DNA from: Ancylomarina sp048268005
GTDB lineage: Bacteria > Bacteroidota > Bacteroidia > Bacteroidales > Marinifilaceae
NCBI GenBank assembly: GCA_048268005.1
Contig: JBLWWJ010000004.1
Coordinates: 62,001-126,000, forward strand
Reading direction: 5' to 3'
DNA: 64,000 nt
Under the pieces are notes generated by a model that made no database searches, had not been told where the DNA came from, and saw nothing but the letters and a program-made list of their open reading frames with translations. The translations under genes were made by a program, and so were the position numbers. The stretch's first letter is position 1. Each line of letters starts with the position of its first letter. Of this stretch, positions 1 to 7,441 are shown in pieces.

Positions 1-764
1 GCGAGATCAGAATAATATATGGATTTAATATTGGGCCCTTTTATAATTGAACCATGTTTTAGTCTGTAGCTTTGTCCCTTAATAATCTTATTACCTTCTA
101 AATATAGGTTGAGTTCACCCAGGTATCTAAAGACGATAAGATTGGCTGAAGGAAAATAAAGAGTAATGAGTTTACCATACAGATTTTCACAGTACAGATG
201 TTTGGTCTGATTAAGGTCTTTTTTTTGTTCTTTTTTCATGAACCAGGATAGGTTCTCTGACCATTCCGTTATCTGATTGTTTATAATCAGGAATTTACTT
301 TTATCGTAATCGTCAAGAAAATCTTCGCCGATAATAAAAGTAATTGCATTTAGAAATTCATTTCGTTTGATATTGAAATTCTCAGCAACAATACTGATGA
401 ATTCGAATTCACCCTCACTAACAATATCATCTTCGTAAATGAATTCCAATAGACGAAGTAAAACGATTAGGCGTTCCTCTTGAATAAGTTCGGAGCGAAT
501 TCTGATGCATACATTGGCAGCCTCGGACAGGGAGATAATATTGGCCGTTTTTTCATGTACGCTTGATTGATATTCCATCTCTCTATGGTAAAACTCATAG
601 TAGTTTTGAAATAGATTAAGGTATTCAACTTCATCTTGTGCACTAACGTAACGTTTAAGGAAATTGTCGACGATATCCTTCCCTTTGTTAGAAACACCTT
701 CTTCCTTGGCATTGGCTACAATAGCAAAAAGGTGCATCAGTGCATTTAATATTGATTCTCCCAT
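1..764 (-). CDS. TerB-like / ABC ATP-binding protein, N-terminal part (3' end outside window)
   Basis: An open frame runs from an ATG at 762-764 leftwards off the window with no stop, giving about 254 residues beginning MGESILNALMHLFAIV. The first ~150 residues are acidic and helical (for example SEGEFEFISIVAENFNIKRNEF), which resembles the TerB-like module of large Bacteroidota proteins that go on to an ABC-type ATPase. Residues ~215-250 (LYLEGNKIIKGQSYRLKHGS) look like a short beta-rich domain that would precede the ATPase. No Walker motif lies inside the window, so the ABC assignment rests on remembered family architecture and is inference. No signal peptide is seen. The start is supported by the lack of an in-frame ATG before it and by AT-rich DNA upstream. 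Confidence 0.6.
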   Translation of the reverse strand, partial: MGESILNALMHLFAIVANAKEEGVSNKGKDIVDNFLKRYVSAQDEVEYLNLFQNYYEFYHREMEYQSSVHEKTANIISLSEAANVCIRIRSELIQEERLIVLLRLLEFIYEDDIVSEGEFEFISIVAENFNIKRNEFLNAITFIIGEDFLDDYDKSKFLIINNQITEWSENLSWFMKKEQKKDLNQTKHLYCENLYGKLITLYFPSANLIVFRYLGELNLYLEGNKIIKGQSYRLKHGSIIKGPNIKSIYYSDL

Positions 765-891
765 GTGAAGAGTTGAATTTTAGAATTATATTTTACGTTC
801 AGACTTGCTTAGTTACAATAAGTAGAACAAATCTAAAAATACAATTTATTTATCAAAAATATAAGCAGCTTAGAGAAAACAAGTCATAAAA

Positions 892-921
892 AAAACTGCA
901 ATTCATCAGAATTGCAGTTTT
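892..921 (-). terminator. Rho-independent terminator of the lipoprotein gene
   Basis: A perfect 13-bp stem (AAAACTGCAATTC, loop of 4, GAATTGCAGTTTT) lies 35 bases past the stop of the minus-strand lipoprotein gene. In that direction it is followed by eight T residues. Confidence 0.85.
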
Positions 922-955
922 AAATTTCTTATAAAGTATTAGACTAAGAAGAAGA

Positions 956-1789
956 TTACTTTACAATAGCTTCTCTTAGTTTAACAACACTTGCAGTAAT
1001 CTCTTCTAACTGAGGCTTAGTCATACTACCTTCAACCTTGTCGAAGCTAGCTTTTAAATCATTGAAATCCGCTATTAGTGAAGCAATATTTGGATCTTGC
1101 GCTTCTGGCTGAAGCACTTTTAAAAGACGCTCTAGTGAATCTTTCTGATCGAAAATTACTTTAACGATTTCAGGGTTTGTGAATGTGTTTTCAGAAATGT
1201 GAGTTGCAATATATAAGCCTTCGATAAAACTACCACTCACTACAAAAAGAGAAAGGTTAGCTTTGCCATTTTTGTTTAAGAAAGCATAAGTTTCATAAAA
1301 TGAGTTTGTGATAATCTTGATTAACTCTTCTTTTTTATCCAAATTCTTCTCCACATCACTAACTAATGTTTCATTGAAAGCAGATGTGATTTCCAAATTG
1401 TCAATAATTTTCTTAGAAGCTTTTAGAAACAACATTGTTTCTTGCTTTCTGTGGTATGTACTTGCATAACTTAAATCTGCACTGTAAATACCAAGGTTTA
1501 AAGCTCTTGCTTTTTCTGTAAAATACTTATCTGCATTTTCAGTTGAATTTGAGATGCCTAAAATGTAGTCTGCTCCAATTCTATTCAACATTGAAGTCAA
1601 TTCGAAAGTCGTTGGAAGAGGGTAAACCACATCTTTAACCTCTTTAGCGATTGCTTTTTTTAGTAATGGCTTTTCAGTTTGAGATTCTTTATTGGCTTTT
1701 TTGTCAACTGGTTTACATCCTGTGATGTTGATTGCAAATATTAATCCTAAGATTATCAGGCTATAAGGGGTTGCTGTTAGTCGTTTCAT
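956..1789 (-). CDS. Putative lipoprotein of unknown function
   Basis: 277 residues. The N-terminus has a hydrophobic stretch ending in ITGC, a lipoprotein signal with Cys25 as the likely lipidated residue, followed by a Lys/Glu-rich linker (~26-50). The mature part is mostly predicted helix (for example SLERLLKVLQPEAQDPNIASL) with no motif that I recognise. It should sit in the periplasm, anchored to the inner or outer membrane. It is a single-gene unit: a strong terminator follows and the two-component genes upstream end about 190 bases away. Function is unknown. Confidence 0.75.
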   Translation of the reverse strand: MKRLTATPYSLIILGLIFAINITGCKPVDKKANKESQTEKPLLKKAIAKEVKDVVYPLPTTFELTSMLNRIGADYILGISNSTENADKYFTEKARALNLGIYSADLSYASTYHRKQETMLFLKASKKIIDNLEITSAFNETLVSDVEKNLDKKEELIKIITNSFYETYAFLNKNGKANLSLFVVSGSFIEGLYIATHISENTFTNPEIVKVIFDQKDSLERLLKVLQPEAQDPNIASLIADFNDLKASFDKVEGSMTKPQLEEITASVVKLREAIVK

Positions 1790-1975
1790 TTAGTTACAAT
1801 TTTATAGATCAATATGTATTCAAGTTTTCAGTCTAAATTTAGCAAAAAGGCTGTAAATACGAACTTAAATTGAATTATATTTTTTCTGGTTTTAAACCTG
1901 TAATCAAACTTCTTATCAAGTTATGATTAGAATGATTAGTTTGTGCTAGTTTAAAGTTTGTTATACAGAAGAAAA

Positions 1976-2677
1976 CTAGGTCATGTGAATTTTCTGAAGA
2001 AAGCCTTGTTTGTAGTTGTTGCCAATAGGTAGAGTGTTATTATTCATGTGAACCATATTCCCTTCTATTGATTTAATCTTAGAAAGTGCAACAATATAGG
2101 ATTTGTGTACCCGATAAAATTTTTGTGTTGGGAGCAGTTTTTCGATACCCTTTAGTGATTGATATGTGACAATGTGTTCAGAATCGGTATAGATTTTTAC
2201 GTAATCACCTAGAGCCTCTATGTACTGAATGCTCTCCAGACTTACATTAATTGTTTTTTTATTGGCCTTAACAAATATGTATTCCATATCACCTTTAAGC
2301 TCATCTTGTGGATCAGTCAACTTCATTTTTTCTTCAGCTTTTTGAATTGCTTGTAAGAAACGTTGAAATGCAAAAGGTTTTTTTAGATAGTCGAGTACAT
2401 TAAGTTCGTAGCTTTCTACGGCATATTCTGTATAAGCACTTGTAATGATGGTTAAAGGAGGATTCTTATAGGTCTTTAGAAAATTAATACCATTCAGTCT
2501 AGGCATATTGATATCTAAAAAGATTAAATCGATCTCTTCTTTTTTAAGTAGCTCCATAGCTTCCAAAGCATCTCCACACTTAGCTACCAGTTCTAATCCC
2601 GAAAGTTCAGCAATGTATTTCTCCAGCACACGTTGGGCTAAAGGTTCATCGTCAATTATTAAGCATCTTAGTTTCAT
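1976..2677 (-). CDS. LytTR-family response regulator
   Basis: 233 residues. Residues 1-120 form a receiver domain: acidic pocket D9/D10, phospho-acceptor Asp55 in IFLDINMP, Ser80 and Lys100 (LKKPF). Residues ~135-230 are a LytTR DNA-binding domain (FVKANKKTINVSLESIQYIEALGDY... FYRVHKSYIVALSKI). Such proteins are cytoplasmic transcription regulators that bind promoter repeats when phosphorylated. The gene lies 90 bases downstream of a LytS-like histidine kinase on the same strand, so the two very probably form a cognate pair. The target genes cannot be read from the sequence. Confidence 0.93.
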   Translation of the reverse strand: MKLRCLIIDDEPLAQRVLEKYIAELSGLELVAKCGDALEAMELLKKEEIDLIFLDINMPRLNGINFLKTYKNPPLTIITSAYTEYAVESYELNVLDYLKKPFAFQRFLQAIQKAEEKMKLTDPQDELKGDMEYIFVKANKKTINVSLESIQYIEALGDYVKIYTDSEHIVTYQSLKGIEKLLPTQKFYRVHKSYIVALSKIKSIEGNMVHMNNNTLPIGNNYKQGFLQKIHMT

Positions 2678-2767
2678 ATCTGTAATTTTTTTTTCGTTCT
2701 AAGACTTGGTGGCTAGTCTTACATTAGCTGGCATCAGCCAACCAAATTAATCATTTTTTTTAGACTA

Positions 2768-3814
2768 TCAGGAAAGTCCAATGGTTAGAGTGATTTTGAA
2801 TACTTTTTCTCCTTTATCAATTTCTATTTTATGTTTTTGAGGGTAAATCAGTTCAAGACGTCTTATTACGTTTTGAATACCAATTCCACCACTCCCTTTT
2901 TTAGAGTTGTTCCAATTAGGATCGTAGCTGTTTTCAATGATGAGTTCCATTTGATCATTTTCGTCGAAGTTGAAGATGATATTGATGAAACTATCAGAGT
3001 TTTTTCCGTAAACCCCGTGTTTGAAGGCGTTTTCAATAAGAGGTTCGAATAGGAGTGGAGCTATTTTATGCCCATCAAAATGCCCATTCACAATAAAGTT
3101 GATCGGCGTGTTTTCATCCAGCCTTATCTTGTGGAGGCTGATGTAATTTCTCGAAAAATCAAGTTCCTTATTGATGTCTACGAGTTTTTCATTGCAATCA
3201 TATAAAATATAGCGCATTAAATCGGATAGTTGTAAAACGACAGTTGCTGTGTCATCTGATTTATCTAGAGCTAAAGAGTAAATGTTGTTTAAGGAGTTGA
3301 ATAAGAAGTGAGGTTTAATTTGTGTCTTTAAAACTTTAAGCTCCGCTTCTAAATTTTCCTTTTCAATATCTTTTAATTGACTTGATATTTTTTGGAGAAT
3401 AAACCATTCTCTGGTCAAAGAAAATATGCTGGTAATCCCGACATAAACAAGTGAATAGATAAAGAAGCCAAACCACTCTGAAAAAACGAATGATTTGAAA
3501 CCGTCTTCTTCTAATACAAAACTATTTAGAGGATAAATGAGTAAAAACTGTATTAAAAAAGCTGAAAGTCCTACCGTAATTAATAGAAGCGTGAAGAATA
3601 GGAAAAAAGATTTTTTTTTGAAAAATACCGGTAGTAAAAATCTTAGATTGGTATAGACCGCAGCAGCAAAACAAAGATTGAAAGCTACGACTAGGGAAAT
3701 GGTTTGGAAAGTGAGGACATTTTTAAATTCACTTGCCAAAAACAACGTAAATAGCCAAAAAAAGACGGAGACAAACCAAAATAAAAAATGGTAAATATTT
3801 TTGCTTCGGGTCAT
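2768..3814 (-). CDS. LytS-like sensor histidine kinase
   Basis: About 348 residues from the chosen start. Four membrane segments fill the N-terminal half (FLFWFVSVFFWLFTLFLA, ISLVVAFNLCFAAAVY, FFTLLLITVGLSAFLIQFLL, FGFFIYSLVYVGITSIF), then a short coiled coil, then a His_kinase domain with the phospho-accepting His in IKPHFLFNSLNNI and an HATPase region ending in GGIGIQNVIRRLEL. It should phosphorylate the LytTR regulator encoded just downstream. The open frame extends to 3871, with other ATGs at 3832 and 3814. I chose 3814 because MTRSKNIYHFLFWF places TM1 near the N-terminus, as usual in the family. No Shine-Dalgarno decides the start. Confidence 0.9.
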   Translation of the reverse strand: MTRSKNIYHFLFWFVSVFFWLFTLFLASEFKNVLTFQTISLVVAFNLCFAAAVYTNLRFLLPVFFKKKSFFLFFTLLLITVGLSAFLIQFLLIYPLNSFVLEEDGFKSFVFSEWFGFFIYSLVYVGITSIFSLTREWFILQKISSQLKDIEKENLEAELKVLKTQIKPHFLFNSLNNIYSLALDKSDDTATVVLQLSDLMRYILYDCNEKLVDINKELDFSRNYISLHKIRLDENTPINFIVNGHFDGHKIAPLLFEPLIENAFKHGVYGKNSDSFINIIFNFDENDQMELIIENSYDPNWNNSKKGSGGIGIQNVIRRLELIYPQKHKIEIDKGEKVFKITLTIGLS

Positions 3815-3978
3815 TAATAAAGGAGTTGACATATAGAGTATTTCAAATTGCAGCATGAAAATAAAAAACAATCAGCAGTATATGAAATAAATGTCTAAAT
3901 AAGATTGATTATGGCTATGAGATAGACTGTTTTGTACGATTTTTATTAGCTTCGTTGTAACCAAATTATTCAAATGAT

Positions 3979-4608
3979 ATGTTTAAAAAAGAGCTTTTGT
4001 TTTGGAATGTGGATACCCAGTTCGATTTTATGAACGAATTAGGAAAACTGTATGTGCCCGGTTCAGAAAAAATTTTGCCTCTGCTGAAGCGTATAACCTC
4101 ATTAGCAAAAGAGAATCATATTCAAGTCGTCAATACGGCTGATCATCATTTTCCTGACGCAAAAGAGTTGTCCGAAACGCCTGATTTTGTTAGCACTTTC
4201 CCTCCACATTGCATGGCTGATACGTCTGGTGCTAACTATATGGATGAAACTCAACCTGAGGATCCTAAAATTATTCAATGGGATAAAATCTATTCGAATA
4301 ACGAAATTGAAAGTTTTAGATCTTGTAGGAATCTTGTCGTGCTGAAAGATGTGTTTGATGTGTTTGAAGGGAATCCTAATACGCAAAGACTATTGAAGTC
4401 TTTAGCGCCTCAGAAGGTTTTTGTGTATGGGGTAACAACAAATGTATGTGTAGATTGTGCTGTTTGCGGATTAGCAAAGCAGAATATTCAGGTCTTCGTA
4501 ATCGAAGATGCTATTAAAGAGCTGCCTAATATCCCACTTCCTTTTGAAAAATGGGATGATTTAGGTGTTAAGCGAATTAAATTTGCTGATATCGCCAGCT
4601 ATATTTAG
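3979..4608 (+). CDS. Isochorismatase-family cysteine hydrolase, nicotinamidase-like
   Basis: 209 residues with the cysteine-hydrolase triad: Asp12 (NVDTQFDF), Lys123 (VLKDVFD) and Cys157 (GVTTNVCVDCAV). A metal-site-like cluster (NTADHHFPD, Asp55/His57) and the FPPHCM segment at ~75-79 recall nicotinamidases, which deamidate nicotinamide in NAD salvage. Other isochorismatase-like hydrolases share the fold, so the substrate is inference. No signal peptide, so cytoplasmic. It stands alone, divergent from the two-component genes and convergent with miaA, whose stop is 24 bases away. Confidence 0.85.
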   Translation: MFKKELLFWNVDTQFDFMNELGKLYVPGSEKILPLLKRITSLAKENHIQVVNTADHHFPDAKELSETPDFVSTFPPHCMADTSGANYMDETQPEDPKIIQWDKIYSNNEIESFRSCRNLVVLKDVFDVFEGNPNTQRLLKSLAPQKVFVYGVTTNVCVDCAVCGLAKQNIQVFVIEDAIKELPNIPLPFEKWDDLGVKRIKFADIASYI

Positions 4609-4632
4609 ATATTGAATGGGAGTTTTGGAATC

Positions 4633-5547
4633 TTAAGCATTCCAAAGCTCTTTAACTGTTTTGATTTTTTCATCCAGAGGCATGAAACCATCTAACCAAT
4701 GAATTTCGAAGCCACTACGTTCCATTTTTCTAAACCAGGTCATTTGACGCTTTGCAAATTGATGAATGGCAATTTCTAATTGGGTAAACATTTCTTCATA
4801 ACTGAGTTCTCCAATCACATATTTGGTTAGGAATTTGTATTCCAATCCATAGTAAATAAGATCTTCGGGGCTTACTCCAGATTTAATTAGTCCTTCAACT
4901 TCTTGAATCATACCGGAATCTAGGCGTTCTTTTAAACGTTGCGAGATTCGACTTCTTCTGTCTTCGCGGTCAAACTTAATCCCAATTAGCAGAGGCTTAA
5001 GTTCGGGATGCTTCATCTCTATTTCAGGATGGGAACTGATATAACGCTCAATTTCAATGGCACGTATGGCACGTTTTTTTGTTTCCAGATCTGAATTGTT
5101 ATGCACGTTCTTATAGCTTCTAAGAATGTCTCCTAGTTCATTCAGGCTTTTATCCATTAAACTGTCTCGAAAATCTTGATCTTTAGGAACGGCGATAAGC
5201 TTGTACCCTTTAAGGCAAGCTTCCAGATACATGCCGGTGCCACCGCAAACAAGAGGGAGGTGATCCCTTTTCTGAATGTCTTCGAAAGCTTCAACAAAAT
5301 CTCTCTGAAATTCATAAACATTGTATTTATATCCAGCATCAGCAATATCAATCAAATGATGTGGAATCTTTTGTCCATCAATTGTGTATTCTTCAATATC
5401 TTTTCCTGTACCTAAGTCCATCCCACGATAGATTTGTCTTGAATCAGCACTGATGATTTCAGCATCAAATGTTTTTGCAAGATTTACAGCTAAGCTTGTT
5501 TTTCCGGTTGCTGTTGCTCCAAGTACGACTAATAAATTGTATTGCAT
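4633..5547 (-). CDS. miaA: tRNA dimethylallyltransferase MiaA
   Basis: 304 residues, the normal length for MiaA. The P-loop is GATATGKT (10-17) and the substrate motif is ADSRQIYRGMDLGTGK (~34-49); IPHHLID and FAKRQMTWFRK near the C-terminus are also typical. The enzyme adds a dimethylallyl group to N6 of A37 in tRNAs that read UNN codons. The gene is divergent from the membrane-protein gene at 5675, and a TAATTTTG -7-like element for it lies at 5576-5583. Confidence 0.97.
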   Translation of the reverse strand: MQYNLLVVLGATATGKTSLAVNLAKTFDAEIISADSRQIYRGMDLGTGKDIEEYTIDGQKIPHHLIDIADAGYKYNVYEFQRDFVEAFEDIQKRDHLPLVCGGTGMYLEACLKGYKLIAVPKDQDFRDSLMDKSLNELGDILRSYKNVHNNSDLETKKRAIRAIEIERYISSHPEIEMKHPELKPLLIGIKFDREDRRSRISQRLKERLDSGMIQEVEGLIKSGVSPEDLIYYGLEYKFLTKYVIGELSYEEMFTQLEIAIHQFAKRQMTWFRKMERSGFEIHWLDGFMPLDEKIKTVKELWNA

Positions 5548-5575
5548 AGGATTTTCATTTCTTGTTGAATCGCTA

Positions 5576-5583
5576 CAAAATTA
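5576..5583 (-). promoter_or_regulatory. Possible -7 element of miaA
   Basis: On the minus strand this reads TAATTTTG, an exact match to TAnnTTTG, 28 bases upstream of the miaA ATG. I see no good TTTG element at the right distance, so it is a partial promoter call. Confidence 0.4.
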
Positions 5584-5593
5584 CTTTAAGTTT

Positions 5594-5624
5594 TCTGAAT
5601 AATTAGAATCATTTTCTATATTTG
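5594..5624 (+). promoter_or_regulatory. Promoter of the Yip1-like membrane protein gene
   Basis: TATATTTG at 5617-5624 matches the Bacteroidota -7 element exactly. TCTG at 5594-5597 sits 19 bases before it as a weak -33. Its position means that an ATG at 5630 would lie at or before the transcription start, which favours the ATG at 5675. Confidence 0.55.
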
Positions 5625-5674
5625 ATCGAATGGCCTGTTTAATAGGCCTCATAATTTTAAAAGGATTTAATAGA

Positions 5675-6244
5675 ATGCGATTTTTTTCTGCTTTGGCTCT
5701 TTTAGGTCAATTTTTATTTGACCCACACAAGACTTGGGAGCAACAATCAATGAAAGAGGAGTCTATTCGAGATTTGCTCTATAGGTTTTTATCAGTCATC
5801 GTGTTTTGTTCGTCTTTGTTTGCATCTATAGGTGTTTTTATTCAAACATCCAGTATTATAAGGGCTGTGGCTCAGTTTGTAATTGTATTCTTTTCGCTGA
5901 TGCTTGGGATTTATTTCGCGGCCAAATTACTTGTGATGACTGCACCTAACTTTATGGGTGAAGTTCGAGAACGAAGAATTTTTCAGTGGACGATTTATTC
6001 TGCTTCGGTATTTGTAATTTTCCATGGATTAGCTCAATTGTTTACACCATACTCTTTCCTAAATCAAGCCTGTTTGTTTCTTGAGCTTTACTTTATTCGT
6101 TTATTATGGATAGGGCTTAGACAGCTGCTGGCTGTTCTTGAGAATAAGAGACTTGGCTATATGTTTTTGGCGGGTATGTTCATTCTGATTCTGCCATTGT
6201 TATGTGAACGAATACTTTTAATGGTATTTCAGTATTTTAATTGA
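5675..6244 (+). CDS. Multi-pass membrane protein, possibly Yip1-like
   Basis: 189 residues from the ATG at 5675. An upstream in-frame ATG at 5630 is disfavoured because a good -7 box ends only 5 bases before it, whereas 5675 has AAGGAT 9-14 bases upstream. About five hydrophobic segments are visible (for example FLSVIVFCSSLFASIGVF, FVIVFFSLMLGIYFAAKLL, LGYMFLAGMFILILPLL). The N-terminal motif LFDPHKTWEQQSMKEES recalls the short segment before the first membrane helix in bacterial Yip1-domain proteins, but this is a weak resemblance. Function is unknown. It sits between miaA and smpB. Confidence 0.7.
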   Translation: MRFFSALALLGQFLFDPHKTWEQQSMKEESIRDLLYRFLSVIVFCSSLFASIGVFIQTSSIIRAVAQFVIVFFSLMLGIYFAAKLLVMTAPNFMGEVRERRIFQWTIYSASVFVIFHGLAQLFTPYSFLNQACLFLELYFIRLLWIGLRQLLAVLENKRLGYMFLAGMFILILPLLCERILLMVFQYFN

Positions 6245-6302
6245 TAAGGCTTAGGTTTGATGAAAGGAGAAAGTCTTCTGTCAATAAATTTGATATAAAT
6301 AC

Positions 6303-6310
6303 TAACTTTG
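6303..6310 (+). promoter_or_regulatory. Possible -7 element of smpB
   Basis: TAACTTTG matches TAnnTTTG and lies about 80 bases upstream of smpB. No convincing TTTG sits 19-21 bases before it. Confidence 0.4.
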
Positions 6311-6390
6311 TTCCGAATTGATGTTAGCTCACTAACTTAGTTGGCATTATTTTAGTCTCCCCGTGATTGGTGAGATGAAACAAAAATAGA

Positions 6391-6849
6391 ATGAAGCTTA
6401 AAATGCAAAAACTCAATATAAGAAATAAACGTGCCAGTTTTGAATATGAATTCATAGAAACATTTGTTGCAGGAATTCAACTGTTTGGTACTGAAATAAA
6501 ATCAATACGAGCAGGTAAAGCTAGTTTGGTTGATTCCTATTGTTACTTTTCAAACGCCGAATTGTATGTAAAAGGCATGCATATTGCCGAATATAGATTT
6601 GGTAGTTACTACAATCACGAAGAGAAGCGCGAAAGAAAACTTTTACTTAATCGTAAAGAATTAGATAAGCTGGATAGAAAAACGAAGGAATCGGGTCTTT
6701 CTATTGTGCCACTTAGTCTTTTTATCAACGAAAAAGGCTTTGCAAAGCTTAAGATTGCTCTATGTAGAGGTAAAAAGAACTACGATAAACGTGAAAGTTT
6801 GAAACAAAAAGATCATAAACGTGATATAGATCGTTTGATGAAGAGGTAG
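6391..6849 (+). CDS. smpB: SsrA-binding protein SmpB
   Basis: 152 residues, standard for SmpB. NKRASFEYEF, GTEIKSIRAGKASLVDSYC and the basic C-terminal tail (CRGKKNYDKRESLKQKDHKRDIDRLMKR) are family hallmarks. It binds tmRNA and brings it to stalled ribosomes, the tail probing the empty mRNA channel. A second ATG at 6403 (MQKLNI) is a possible alternative start. The tmRNA gene is not beside it: no T-loop or CCA-ended structure was found in the next 600 bases. Confidence 0.96.
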   Translation: MKLKMQKLNIRNKRASFEYEFIETFVAGIQLFGTEIKSIRAGKASLVDSYCYFSNAELYVKGMHIAEYRFGSYYNHEEKRERKLLLNRKELDKLDRKTKESGLSIVPLSLFINEKGFAKLKIALCRGKKNYDKRESLKQKDHKRDIDRLMKR

Positions 6850-6877
6850 TTAGCTTGTAAGGCTTGTTTTCATTGAA

Positions 6878-6904
6878 AAAAACGTGCTGTTTCGGGGCGT
6901 TTTT
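6878..6904 (+). terminator. Weak terminator after smpB
   Basis: AAAAACG and CGTTTTT form a 7-bp stem around a 13-base loop ending in five T residues, 28 bases past the smpB stop. The long loop makes it a modest call. Confidence 0.4.
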
Positions 6905-7389
6905 AAAATCAATTACTCTATATTTGCACTCCCATTTTTGACGAGGGAATGGGAATTTTCATCCCTAATAATTTAGAAAAAGTCAGTTAGAATAAAAATT
7001 GACTTACAGACTGGATATTAACATGATATCAACAATGTTGATAATTTGTTAATAACTTCTGAGTACCCCTGTTTTTCTATCTTTTACTTGTTGATAACCT
7101 AAATTTAGCTCTTCTTTCGAATAACTTATTAACAATGTGAAAGTGGCTACTTATCAACGATCTATTTACTTATTAACAATGCTTATTTAGAATGAGATTT
7201 AGTTTGTTCAAGAGGATTTTATCTTGCTAAATAATAAAAGAATTTTTCATCTATATTTTGAACAGTCTCTATTTGTGGAGGTTTTAGCTTTTATAATCTG
7301 AATTTAGTTTCAGTTTTGAATAATTATTGAATAAAATTCTTCAGAAATGATAAATGTGAAATCAGAAGATAAGGACTCTTCGAAAATGA
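6905..7389. other. Gene-free AT-rich intergenic region
   Basis: No protein or RNA gene was recognised between smpB and the nucleoside kinase gene, which converge on it. The region holds the 9-mer cluster described separately, a weak TCCCAT/ATGGGA dyad around 6930-6960, and a very AT-rich part at about 7180-7380 that could be an unwinding element if this is an origin. Confidence 0.6.
7026..7178. other. Cluster of DnaA-box-like 9-mers (candidate oriC or DnaA-binding site)
   Basis: Seven 9-mers close to TTAT(C/T)AACA occur in 153 bases: 7026-7034 (+, first base A), 7036-7044 (-), 7047-7055 (-), 7089-7097 (-), 7126-7134 (+), 7151-7159 (+, last base G) and 7170-7178 (+). The left group is mainly on the minus strand and the right group all on plus. 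They differ from the E. coli DnaA box TTATCCACA by one or two bases. AT-rich DNA flanks the cluster on the right. The link to DnaA is inference; the repeats are directly seen. Confidence 0.5.
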
Positions 7390-7425
7390 AAATGCGATCA
7401 TAAATATTGATTTATGATCGCATTT
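7390..7425. terminator. Strong hairpin terminator at convergent gene ends
   Basis: A perfect 16-bp stem (arms 7390-7405 and 7410-7425, loop ATTG) is followed by seven T residues on the plus strand. It lies 16 bases past the stop of the minus-strand nucleoside kinase gene. The T tract favours plus-strand termination, but the minus strand also has a T-rich tail, so it may work both ways. Confidence 0.75.
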
Positions 7426-7441
7426 TTTTATTCAGAATTTT

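Noticed and set aside
467..712. An 81-residue minus-strand frame
   Set aside because: It overlaps the partial TerB-like gene in another frame and has no family-like features.
5630..5674. ATG at 5630 as start of the Yip1-like protein
   Set aside because: A -7 promoter box ends 5 bases before it, whereas ATG 5675 has a good ribosome site.
6850..7441. A tmRNA gene next to smpB
   Set aside because: No T-loop-like GTTCGA, acceptor stem or CCA end was found in the gap on either strand.
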